A stretch of 5,696 nt of DNA from an uncultured Clostridium sp. (GTDB taxonomy: Bacteria > Bacillota > Clostridia > Clostridiales > Clostridiaceae), in assembly GCA_946575275.1 (NCBI GenBank), contig CAMNZV010000122.1:1-5696 (forward strand). Reading direction: 5' to 3'. Position numbers and translations under genes: made by a program. Below the pieces are notes generated by a model. That model was not told the DNA's origin. It made no database searches and saw nothing but the letters and a program-made list of their open reading frames with translations. Numbering within the stretch: position 1 is the stretch's first letter; each line of letters opens with the position of its first letter. Below, in pieces: positions 1 to 5,696 of this stretch.

Positions 1-608
1 GTTCCAACATTTTGTCCTGATGCCTTATCAGTTGAAACACTATTAATTGCAAGGGTTGTTGTTTGATTATTAATTGTGTAACTTACAAATTTTGATTTTT
101 CAGTACCACTGCTATCCTTAGCATATACATATAACTTATAAGTACCTGCTACACTTGGTGTCCATGTTACATTATTTGTTGTATTATAACTCTTTAATAC
201 TGTTTCACTTCCACTAGCATTTACTGCTGTAAATTTGTATTGAACTGTTCCGCTACCAGTTGCATATGCTGTTAATTTAATAGCTGTTCCAACATTTTGT
301 GGTGATTGTATACTTGTACCTAAACTATTTATTTCTAAATTATTTTGATTTCCACTTTCTACAACATAGCTAATTTCTTTAGAAACAGTCTTACCTGTTG
401 AATCCTTAGCGGTTACCTTTACTTTATAAGTTCCAGCCGCTGATGGATTAAAGCTATATGTTTTACTTGAAGAATAAGCTTGTACTACTGAAGAATTAAC
501 TTCATATTGGTAAGATAAATCTCCAGAGCCTACTGCTGATGCAGTAAATGTTACTGGTGTTCCAACTGTAGTTGTTGAAGAACTAGGTGTTAATGCATTT
601 ACCTTAAG
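1..608 (-). repeat. Tandem ~90-95-residue Y_Y_Y-type beta-sandwich repeats in the amylase C-terminus
   Basis: Three successive units begin at L843 (LKVNAL), L933 (LEINSL) and L1028 (LAINSV), with spacings of 90 and 95 residues; the third is cut off by the window edge. Each unit carries a VG-T step, then TFTASAVGSG or KLTAYATGSG, a YQYEV or YKFTAV strand, an F/W-x-PS-AGTYK core and a closing A-KDS-G segment. This pattern fits the triple-tyrosine (Y_Y_Y) domains that often occur in tandem in clostridial secreted proteins. The repetition is also visible in DNA: the 15 bases GTTCCAACATTTTGT (plus strand) occur at 1-15 and again at 286-300, exactly 95 codons apart, suggesting fairly recent duplication of at least this unit. 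The likely role is as spacer or carbohydrate/cell-wall-binding modules; this is inferred, not shown. Confidence 0.75.
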
Positions 609-3134
609 AGTTGTATCTTCAATAGTAGACCAAACTCCATTTAAATATTGCATTGAACCCTCAACATCAAATCCTGATGAACCAACTCCTGATGGCAATT
701 GTCCAAAGGACCCATTAAATATTACCTTTGCCGAACCAGTTTCATATGTTTCATAAGAATACCATCCATCACCTTCAGATGTCATAGCCTTACCTGGCCA
801 CTTACCAGTATATTGTACTGCGGATGTTCCATCACCTGAATATACATATATATTTGGTGCTGTAGTCCATTTATCCATTTTAACCCTTACCTTAACTTTT
901 CTATCACTTGGGTCTCCCTTTGTAAAAGTATAAGTAGAAGGACCTGCTGTACCATCAGCATTTTGAGCTTTAACTGTTATAGTAGTAGTTGTTCCATAAT
1001 CTAATCCAGAACCTATTGTTAATTTAGTTCCATTTGTATAAGAAACTTCTTTTAAACCATCTATAGAATAAGTTGCACTTGCATCATTAGTTACAGATAA
1101 TTTTAAATCTAATGTGTCTGTATAATAAGTTCTAGATGTAGGACTAACTCCAACATCTGGTGATTTATCACCTTTTTCAAGTAAAATTACACCATTTGTT
1201 CCAGCTGTAACTGAAACCTTACCATTTTGAACTGTATACATTGTATCAGTGTAAGCATCACGAACCTTAGCTCCATCACTAAATACACCTTCAACAGATA
1301 CTGTAGTTTGTCCAGCTGTTCCAGGTATTGATACAACAACTCTATCATTTATACCCTTATCAGCATTTTCATAAATTCTGCTAAATGTATAAGGAGAAGC
1401 TGATAGTTGTTGATGTTGCCCTGCACCTATAGCTGAATGGTTGTATCTAAATTGTCCAAGTTTTTGCCAATGTGATAATACTGCATTATCCATATTGCTC
1501 CAGTTCATATCAGAACGTGTACCTTGATCTGTATATCCATTTGCTATAATGCTTTGCCATGCAGGATTTGTACTTCTACCGCTTTCATCACCATAGTAAA
1601 TTTGTGCTCCACCTGGTATTAATAATAATGCATTACCAGCTGTAATTAAGTTTGCTCTACCACCTAGGCTTGTATCATGAGATGATATATAAGTTAATGC
1701 ATTAAAGCTATTATCTGAATTAATAGTATTTGCATAATTACTAAAAGTTCCTTCTAATTCTGAATTTGAATAAGATGATTTTCTAAAAGAGAAGTTAATC
1801 ATAGAATCAAATCCACCAGTTGTATAGTAGTCACTTTTGCCTACACCATATCCCCATTCTTCACCAGTCATCCAGAAATCATCTGTCCAATTTGAAGCTG
1901 CTTTGTCTTTATTGTTTGCTCTCCATTCTTTTAGAGCTATATCTGATTGTCTCTTTAATTCTCCCCACGAAGATTTTGGAACGTGTTTAGCTGTATCACA
2001 TCTAAATCCATCGATTCCATATTCACGTACCCAATCAGATAACCATTGAACTACATAGTTTTGTGGTGTTCTTGGAAGTTTAGATTCTGTAAAAAATTTA
2101 TTTTGTTTTGCTATTTCTTCATCATATCTTCCTTCTCTTTTCCATTTAGTAACCATCAATGGTGGTGTTGCTGTTTCTTTTGTAGATTCCATCTTAATAT
2201 CAGGTAGTCCATATAGACAAGCTACTAAATCTCCTCCACTTTTACTACCATCATATCCTGGAAAAGCATGAGCTGTTCTAACAAAATCAGGTCCCCACCA
2301 GTTTGCCCAAGATGGATCATTTGCAACCCAAAGGTTTTCTTCTTCCCAATCTCCACCCATTTGGTTTTGAAGATCTTTTCTATAATATGTGTCCTTCCAG
2401 TTTGCAATTGGTTTACCATAGCCATATTCAACTGCATCATAAGCTGAAATATATCCTGTATGGTTCATAACTACGTCCATTACTACACGAATTCCAAGTT
2501 CATGTGCAGTATCAACAAAGTTATGCATGTCTTGTTTTGTACCCATGTTAGCGTCTACATTAGTAAAATCTAATGCCCAATATCCATGATATCCATAGTA
2601 TGGGAAACCATAACCTGGTTGATCATTATTTGCATTTGCATAGGTATATCCATGCATTTGTTCATATGGTGCTGTAATCCAAATTGCATTAACCCCAAGT
2701 TTTGTGAAATATCCATCATCTAACTTTTTAGTTAACCCCTTTAAGTCTCCCCCATGGAATGTTCCCATATTATCTTTATATCCTGAAATAACATTGCCCT
2801 TTTCATCTAAAGAACGTCCATAAGAATGGTCATTACTTGTATCACCATTTTCAAATCTATCAGTTAATACAAAATAAACTAATGCATTATCCCAAGTAAA
2901 TGGTGTATCTTCATTTGGTGTTTCATATGTGGCATTTGCTGGCTCTTGATATGTAACTGAACCATCATTTGCAATATTTACTTTTAATACATTTGAATCA
3001 TCTTCTGTTGATGAATCTGTAACTGTTATTCCTGAAGTTGTTGTAGCAGCACCAGCATACATAACATTACTACTAAATACAGTAGTAAATGCAACAACCG
3101 TTGCAATAAGTCTTTTAATACTTTTTATTTTCAT
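1..3134 (-). CDS. Secreted MalS-like GH13 alpha-amylase with CBM26 and Y_Y_Y repeats (C-terminus cut by window edge)
   Basis: Extracellular alpha-amylase hydrolysing internal alpha-1,4 bonds of starch and maltodextrins. The frame is open for 1044 codons to base 1, so the C-terminus lies outside the window. Residues 1-29 form a signal peptide (basic MKIKSIKRLI, hydrophobic core, likely cleavage after YAGA). The GH13 barrel and its C-terminal beta domain span about 80-655. Conserved regions seen are DVVMNH (220-225), GFRCDTAKH (376-384), TGEEWG (423-428) and YISSHDT (482-488), giving the triad nucleophile D380, acid/base E425 and D487. Segments such as FHGGDLKGLT, GTRSDMNW and SAIGAG closely match what I recall of E. 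coli periplasmic MalS. After it come a chitobiase-like beta domain (about 656-740), a CBM26-like starch-binding module (about 744-836, with W756, W779 and W791) and tandem Y_Y_Y-type repeats from 843. The ATG at 3134 is chosen because AAGGGGG lies 7 bases upstream and a signal peptide follows at once. Nothing looks broken. Whether a surface anchor follows is unknown. Confidence 0.95.
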   Translation of the reverse strand, partial: MKIKSIKRLIATVVAFTTVFSSNVMYAGAATTTSGITVTDSSTEDDSNVLKVNIANDGSVTYQEPANATYETPNEDTPFTWDNALVYFVLTDRFENGDTSNDHSYGRSLDEKGNVISGYKDNMGTFHGGDLKGLTKKLDDGYFTKLGVNAIWITAPYEQMHGYTYANANNDQPGYGFPYYGYHGYWALDFTNVDANMGTKQDMHNFVDTAHELGIRVVMDVVMNHTGYISAYDAVEYGYGKPIANWKDTYYRKDLQNQMGGDWEEENLWVANDPSWANWWGPDFVRTAHAFPGYDGSKSGGDLVACLYGLPDIKMESTKETATPPLMVTKWKREGRYDEEIAKQNKFFTESKLPRTPQNYVVQWLSDWVREYGIDGFRCDTAKHVPKSSWGELKRQSDIALKEWRANNKDKAASNWTDDFWMTGEEWGYGVGKSDYYTTGGFDSMINFSFRKSSYSNSELEGTFSNYANTINSDNSFNALTYISSHDTSLGGRANLITAGNALLLIPGGAQIYYGDESGRSTNPAWQSIIANGYTDQGTRSDMNWSNMDNAVLSHWQKLGQFRYNHSAIGAGQHQQLSASPYTFSRIYENADKGINDRVVVSIPGTAGQTTVSVEGVFSDGAKVRDAYTDTMYTVQNGKVSVTAGTNGVILLEKGDKSPDVGVSPTSRTYYTDTLDLKLSVTNDASATYSIDGLKEVSYTNGTKLTIGSGLDYGTTTTITVKAQNADGTAGPSTYTFTKGDPSDRKVKVRVKMDKWTTAPNIYVYSGDGTSAVQYTGKWPGKAMTSEGDGWYSYETYETGSAKVIFNGSFGQLPSGVGSSGFDVEGSMQYLNGVWSTIEDTTLKVNALTPSSSTTTVGTPVTFTASAVGSGDLSYQYEVNSSVVQAYSSSKTYSFNPSAAGTYKVKVTAKDSTGKTVSKEISYVVESGNQNNLEINSLGTSIQSPQNVGTAIKLTAYATGSGTVQYKFTAVNASGSETVLKSYNTTNNVTWTPSVAGTYKLYVYAKDSSGTEKSKFVSYTINNQTTTLAINSVSTDKASGQNVG

Positions 3135-3141
3135 TTTTCTT

Positions 3142-3148
3142 CCCCCTT
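3142..3148 (-). promoter_or_regulatory. Ribosome binding site of the amylase gene
   Basis: AAGGGGG on the minus strand, 7 bases before the ATG at 3134. It fixes the start codon of the amylase. A second, better Shine-Dalgarno match lies about 30 bases further upstream and is listed separately. Confidence 0.8.
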
Positions 3149-3171
3149 ATTAAATTAATAAAATAATACAT

Positions 3172-3179
3172 CCTCCTTT
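3172..3179 (-). promoter_or_regulatory. Orphan perfect Shine-Dalgarno (AAAGGAGG) at the predicted mRNA 5' end; STAB-SD-like element
   Basis: Minus-strand AAAGGAGG, followed directly by ATG with no spacer, so it cannot serve that ATG normally; the resulting frame is only 18 codons and overlaps the amylase start out of frame. The real amylase site lies downstream. The element starts 7 bases after a TATACT box, so a transcript initiated there would begin at or very near it. This arrangement resembles the STAB-SD stabilisers known from Bacillus (the cry3A leader), where a 5'-terminal Shine-Dalgarno binds 30S subunits and blocks 5' exonuclease decay. The sequence itself is certain; the function is inferred. 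Confidence 0.45.
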
Positions 3180-3185
3180 ATTTTA

Positions 3186-3200
3186 AGTATACCTTTACAT
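3186..3200 (-). promoter_or_regulatory. Candidate -10 box overlapped by a CcpA cre-like site, amylase gene
   Basis: The minus-strand 15-mer ATGTAAAGGTATACT fits the Bacillus CcpA consensus WTGNAANCGNWNNCW at every specified position except one: G replaces C in the central CG. Its last six bases, TATACT (3186-3191), differ from the sigma-A -10 consensus by one base. No good -35 hexamer lies 16-18 bases upstream, which weakens the promoter call. A palindrome, ACATTAATGT, overlaps the upstream edge (3197-3206). Catabolite repression of a secreted amylase would be expected biologically. An alternative -10, TATAAT, lies at 3276-3281. Confidence 0.35.
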
Positions 3201-3275
3201 TAATGTGATTTACTTATTAACAGCATCTTCATAAAATTCATAACTTATCATTTAAATATTATTAATTTTTTGAAA

Positions 3276-3281
3276 ATTATA
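3276..3281 (-). promoter_or_regulatory. Alternative -10 box (TATAAT) upstream of the amylase
   Basis: A perfect TATAAT on the minus strand, about 140 bases before the amylase ATG. The best -35-like hexamer, TTAACA, is only 14 bases away, shorter than sigma-A promoters accept, and the region is an A/T run including alternating TA. It is therefore a weak alternative to the site at 3186-3191. The rest of this 277-base spacer is A/T-rich with no further gene. Confidence 0.2.
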
Positions 3282-3376
3282 CTGTTATATATATATGTTA
3301 ACCTTTTCTATGAATTTTTTCAATGGTTTTATACATAATTTATTCATTTTTTATTAATTTTTATTTCACAAAATTT

Positions 3377-3409
3377 TAGAGCCTCTACAATAACATTGTA
3401 GAGGCTCTA
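3377..3409 (-). terminator. Intrinsic terminator after the lactamase-like gene
   Basis: A perfect 15-bp inverted repeat with a 3-base loop (arms 3377-3391 and 3395-3409, core GCCTCTACAAT), starting 2 bases beyond the TAA of the lactamase-like gene. On the minus strand the stem is followed by AAAATTTTGTG, which gives a short, slightly displaced U-run. It is the most GC-rich and most stable hairpin visible in the window and separates the lactamase-like unit from the amylase promoter. Confidence 0.85.
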
Positions 3410-3411
3410 TT

Positions 3412-4191
3412 TTAATGCCAATTATTCATTACTTCATCCCACATCATTTTCCCAGCTTTTGCAAGGGTAACTGTTCCATAAACACTATTTGGAATATCCA
3501 TAGACATTACTGTAAATGCAAAATTTCCTTTGTGGAGCTTTATAAAGGCTGTGTCATTTTCAACACCTTTTTTATCTCCTGTTTTACTTGATATTTCTAC
3601 CTTTAGATCATCTGGTATATATAATGCCAACTTATTTTTAATTTGTTGTCTTGTAAGTATATCTATTAACATTGTACTATTTTCTTTATTTAAGAAGGTA
3701 GCCCTGTGCAAAGCCTTCCATATTAAAGATAAATCATATGATGATGTAATATTCTCAACATCTGTTTTGGGACTTACCTCGTCTGAAGTTTTCCTGTTTA
3801 ATTTAGTATTTAATAGTCCTAATGTTTTAATATCCTGATTTATATTGTCCATTCCAACTAAATCAATAATTTTGTTAGCTGCTGTATTATCACTTTGTAT
3901 TAACATAGCAACTAAAAGTTCAAAAATAGTATAATCGCGCTCACTAAATTCATGAATGATTCCTTTTCCATAAACTTTATCTTTACCGCTTATAGGTATC
4001 TTTGTCATAAAGTCTAACTTGCCATCTTCAACTGCTTTAATTAAGGAAACAGCTATTGGTAACTTCATACATCCTGCTGCAATCATTGTAACGTTTTCAT
4101 TGTATCCATACACAAATCCACTTTCTAAATCTTCAAAGTAAAATGAATATGTGCCTATTCTTGTCTCTAAATATCTCTTTATACTTTTCAT
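3412..4191 (-). CDS. Class A beta-lactamase-fold protein lacking the catalytic serine
   Basis: A 259-residue protein of the penicillin-recognising serine hydrolase fold (class A, beta-lactamase2 type). Recognised motifs are SDN (100-102, within MLIQSDNTAANKII) and KTG (203-205, within SSKTGDKKG), in the right order and spacing. The first active-site motif is abnormal: AAGCMKLPI (38-46) aligns without gaps to the usual AASxxKLPI, keeping lysine K43 but with G40 at the position of nucleophile Ser70, and a cysteine (C41) next to it. I see no clear omega-loop E-x-x-L-N motif either. There is no signal peptide or membrane segment, so it should be cytoplasmic, unlike true beta-lactamases. The ATG at 4191 is chosen because AGGAGG sits 5 bases upstream. 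It appears to be monocistronic, with its own promoter and terminator. The fold is confident; penicillin hydrolysis is doubtful, and a binding or non-hydrolytic role, or cysteine chemistry, is possible. Confidence 0.85.
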   Translation of the reverse strand: MKSIKRYLETRIGTYSFYFEDLESGFVYGYNENVTMIAAGCMKLPIAVSLIKAVEDGKLDFMTKIPISGKDKVYGKGIIHEFSERDYTIFELLVAMLIQSDNTAANKIIDLVGMDNINQDIKTLGLLNTKLNRKTSDEVSPKTDVENITSSYDLSLIWKALHRATFLNKENSTMLIDILTRQQIKNKLALYIPDDLKVEISSKTGDKKGVENDTAFIKLHKGNFAFTVMSMDIPNSVYGTVTLAKAGKMMWDEVMNNWH

Positions 4192-4196
4192 AATAT

Positions 4197-4202
4197 CCTC
4201 CT
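4197..4202 (-). promoter_or_regulatory. Ribosome binding site of the lactamase-like gene
   Basis: AGGAGG on the minus strand, 5 bases before the ATG at 4191. This strong site decides the start and shows that the protein begins without an export signal. Confidence 0.85.
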
Positions 4203-4229
4203 ACCTTAAGCACTTATTATACTATTACA

Positions 4230-4257
4230 ATTATAACATATTTTCAGAATATTTGAA
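4230..4257 (-). promoter_or_regulatory. Probable sigma-A promoter of the lactamase-like gene
   Basis: Minus-strand TATAAT (4230-4235) is preceded by TTCAAA (4252-4257, four of six matches to TTGACA) with a 16-base spacer. The -10 lies about 40 bases before the start codon. A second TATAAT at 4216-4221 has no convincing -35. A promoter here, just after the pfkA hairpin, supports separate transcription of this gene. Confidence 0.5.
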
Positions 4258-4275
4258 TTATTAAAAATATAAATT

Positions 4276-4316
4276 AATGATGAAATTTTCTTAAACAATA
4301 AGAAAATTTCATCATT
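4276..4316 (-). terminator. AT-rich hairpin, probable pfkA terminator
   Basis: A perfect 18-bp inverted repeat with a 5-base loop (arms 4276-4293 and 4299-4316), starting 14 bases after the pfkA TAG. On the minus strand it is followed by AATTTATATTTTTAA, a U-rich tail. The stem is mostly A/T, so termination may be incomplete and some readthrough into the lactamase-like gene is conceivable. Confidence 0.7.
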
Positions 4317-4330
4317 TACCTCTTTTCTAA

Positions 4331-5431
4331 CTAATCTCCAAAGGAAATTCCTATTTTTCTTGCTACTGTAATAAGCTCATCATCTAAGCCTACAAGTTTA
4401 TTCTTCTGTCCAATTACATTTTCTAAGCTATCTGATGAAATTGTATTTCCCTTTAAGCAAACCATATCACCAAATTTACCTTCATTTATTAATTCAACTG
4501 CTGCTACACCATAACGTGTTGACAATATCCTATCATAAGTACAAGTAATTCCACCTCTTTGAATATGACCTAGAACTGTGCATCTTACTTCATTTTCCTT
4601 AAGTATCTTTTCTAAATCATCTGCAAGCTTATTTCCAATACCACCAAGCCTTATTGGATCTGGGCTATCTTCAACTATCTTTGCAACAACAACCTCTCCA
4701 TCCTTAGGTTTAGCACCTTCAGATGCAACAATAATAGTAAATAATTTTCCCTGTTTTTTTCTTTCCTCAACTTTTAGAGCTATTTTATTAATATCATAAG
4801 GTATTTCTGGTAACAATATAACATCTGCAGATCCTGCAATTCCTGATTCTAATGCTATCCATCCAGCATTTCTTCCCATTACTTCACAAACCATTACTCT
4901 GTGATGAGATTCTGCTGTAGTATGAAGTCTATCTAAAGCTTCTGTAACAACTCCAATTGCAGTGTTAAATCCAAAGGTAACATCTGTTGATGATAAATCA
5001 TTATCAATTGTTTTTGGAACACCTATAACCTTTACACCCTTTCTAGAAAAATCTCTAGCTGAAGTTAAAGTACCATCACCTCCTATAACAATTAAAACAT
5101 CTACGCCTTCTTTTTTCATGTTTTCAACTGCTACATCAGAAACATCCTTTTTAACTTTTTTCCCATTTTCTTCTACTTGATAGTCAAATAAGTTATCTTT
5201 ATTTGAGCTGTATAAAATAGTTCCACCTTTATGTTGAATCCCAGAAACACTATCAAGAGTTAATGGAATAAAATCATTGTTATATAGCCCTCTATACCCA
5301 AACTTATAACCAATAACTTCCAACCCATAATTAAGAATTGCTGTTCTTGTAACTGCTCTTATTACTGCATTTAACCCAGGGCAATCCCCTCCGCCAGTTA
5401 ATAAAGCAATTTTTTTAATTCCTTTTCCCAT
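4331..5431 (-). CDS. pfkA: 6-phosphofructokinase, long group III / mixed-substrate type
   Basis: Phosphorylates fructose 6-phosphate to fructose 1,6-bisphosphate, the committed step of glycolysis, in the cytoplasm. Motifs seen in the 366-residue product are the nucleotide loop LTGGGDCPGLN (11-21), GGDGTL (117-122), PKTIDND (139-145, catalytic base D143), EVMGRNAGW (183-191), the substrate-binding SEG (237-239) and LGHIQRGG (287-294). The length exceeds the roughly 320 residues of E. coli-type PfkA and fits the family that mixes ATP- and PPi-dependent enzymes. Gly120 is the ATP-type residue, whereas Lys140 in PKTIDND is shared with PPi enzymes; the combination is known from actinobacterial ATP enzymes, so ATP is favoured but not certain. 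The start is taken as ATG at 5431, 10 bases after AGGAGG. An in-frame GTG at 5452 would add seven residues but sits upstream of and overlaps the ribosome binding site. No pyruvate kinase gene follows; a hairpin does. Confidence 0.93.
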   Translation of the reverse strand: MGKGIKKIALLTGGGDCPGLNAVIRAVTRTAILNYGLEVIGYKFGYRGLYNNDFIPLTLDSVSGIQHKGGTILYSSNKDNLFDYQVEENGKKVKKDVSDVAVENMKKEGVDVLIVIGGDGTLTSARDFSRKGVKVIGVPKTIDNDLSSTDVTFGFNTAIGVVTEALDRLHTTAESHHRVMVCEVMGRNAGWIALESGIAGSADVILLPEIPYDINKIALKVEERKKQGKLFTIIVASEGAKPKDGEVVVAKIVEDSPDPIRLGGIGNKLADDLEKILKENEVRCTVLGHIQRGGITCTYDRILSTRYGVAAVELINEGKFGDMVCLKGNTISSDSLENVIGQKNKLVGLDDELITVARKIGISFGD

Positions 5432-5642
5432 TAACGTTAATCCTCCTACCACTTTTATATTTAATAACTAAATTAATGATAACATAGTCATAAACCATAT
5501 AAAAGATATTTTTTTCCATTTTATTGGCAATTTTGTAAACATTAAATTAATTCTATCCTATTTTAAAAGAGTACACCCATCTTCTTTAAAGGTGGTGGTG
5601 AATTTTCTATTAGCTTTTGCTAAGAAATTTCCCTTTATTATA
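5432..5642 (-). promoter_or_regulatory. pfkA promoter and long leader region
   Basis: A TATAAT (5637-5642, minus strand) is the best -10 box, but no good -35 lies 17 bases upstream. If used, it gives an mRNA leader of about 200 bases. The first part of this leader is richer in G/C than its surroundings and holds a hairpin with stem TTAGC/GCTAA and an AAAA loop (5610-5623), extended on both sides by imperfect pairing (5601-5629). A CACCACCACC run (5591-5600) follows. I do not recognise a known riboswitch or T-box. The remaining leader is A/T-rich and includes a possible 24-codon frame (5468-5542). Confidence 0.35.
5442..5447 (-). promoter_or_regulatory. Ribosome binding site of pfkA
   Basis: AGGAGG on the minus strand, 10 bases before the ATG at 5431, slightly longer spacing than usual. 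The spacer and first base pairs of the start form a perfect 12-bp palindrome, ATTAACGTTAAT (5430-5441). The site rules out the in-frame GTG at 5452 as the main start. Confidence 0.75.
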
Positions 5643-5696
5643 CACTTTAAATAAAATAAATTATAGTAAAAAGATTGTTTTTGTGATATAATATTA

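Noticed and set aside
1837..2440. Short frames on both strands within the amylase (1837-2049 plus, 2225-2440 minus)
   Set aside because: They are out of frame with the continuous GH13 coding sequence, and their translations show no family features.
3123..3179. 18-codon frame starting at the ATG immediately after AAAGGAGG in the amylase leader
   Set aside because: There is no spacer between the Shine-Dalgarno and the ATG, and the frame overlaps the amylase start; the element is more likely non-coding.
3530..3838. 102-codon plus-strand frame opposite the lactamase-like gene
   Set aside because: It lies wholly antisense to a gene with clear family motifs, has no ribosome binding site of note and no recognisable domain.
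4274..4315. A 13-codon frame (MMKF...FHH) after pfkA with AGAGG just upstream of two ATGs
   Set aside because: It coincides almost exactly with the arms of the pfkA terminator hairpin, so the apparent frame is best explained by the inverted repeat.
4578..5180. Two plus-strand frames of about 72 codons opposite pfkA (4578-4799 and 4962-5180)
   Set aside because: They are antisense to conserved phosphofructokinase motifs, rich in Ser/Pro/Phe as expected for a reverse reading of A/T-rich coding DNA.
5432..5452. GTG start at 5452 adding MVGGLTL to phosphofructokinase
   Set aside because: The extra codons are the ribosome binding site itself, and family members begin close to the GGGDCPG loop as the ATG at 5431 does.
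5574..5600. T-box or known riboswitch in the pfkA leader, suggested by GGTGGTGG
   Set aside because: The T-box signature (GGTGG-ACCGCG) is absent, no antiterminator/terminator pair is visible, and no other known class is recognisable.

Overview
The window is AT-rich DNA with clostridial character: strong AGGAGG-type ribosome binding sites, AT-biased third codon positions, long T/A-rich spacers, and protein families typical of Clostridium and relatives. The species cannot be fixed from the sequence. All three genes are on the minus strand, so the window reads biologically from right to left. It contains no RNA genes, mobile elements or CRISPR arrays that I can see.

From the right, a 265-base leader/promoter region (5432-5696) precedes a complete 6-phosphofructokinase of the long (366 aa) type (4331-5431), followed by an 18-bp AT-rich hairpin that looks like its terminator (4276-4316). 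Next comes a class A beta-lactamase-fold protein of 259 aa (3412-4191) with its own promoter and a strong hairpin terminator (3377-3409). It has no signal peptide, and glycine replaces the nucleophilic serine of the S-x-x-K motif. A 277-base spacer then holds the control region of the third gene, including a CcpA-box-like site, a -10-like box, and a perfect Shine-Dalgarno sequence placed where the mRNA 5' end would be. The third gene (3134 down to base 1, cut by the window edge) is a large secreted alpha-amylase. Its parts are a signal peptide, a GH13 catalytic domain that closely resembles E. coli MalS, a chitobiase-like beta domain, a CBM26-like starch-binding module, and at least three tandem beta-sandwich repeats of the triple-tyrosine (Y_Y_Y) type.

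Functionally, the amylase would release maltodextrins from starch outside the cell and phosphofructokinase would act on the resulting sugar in glycolysis. The genes appear to be separate transcription units, because each has its own ribosome binding site and hairpins separate them. The lactamase-like gene has no evident metabolic link to either neighbour. The observations most worth checking are the missing catalytic serine, the orphan 5' Shine-Dalgarno element of the amylase, and the mixed ATP/PPi signature of the phosphofructokinase.
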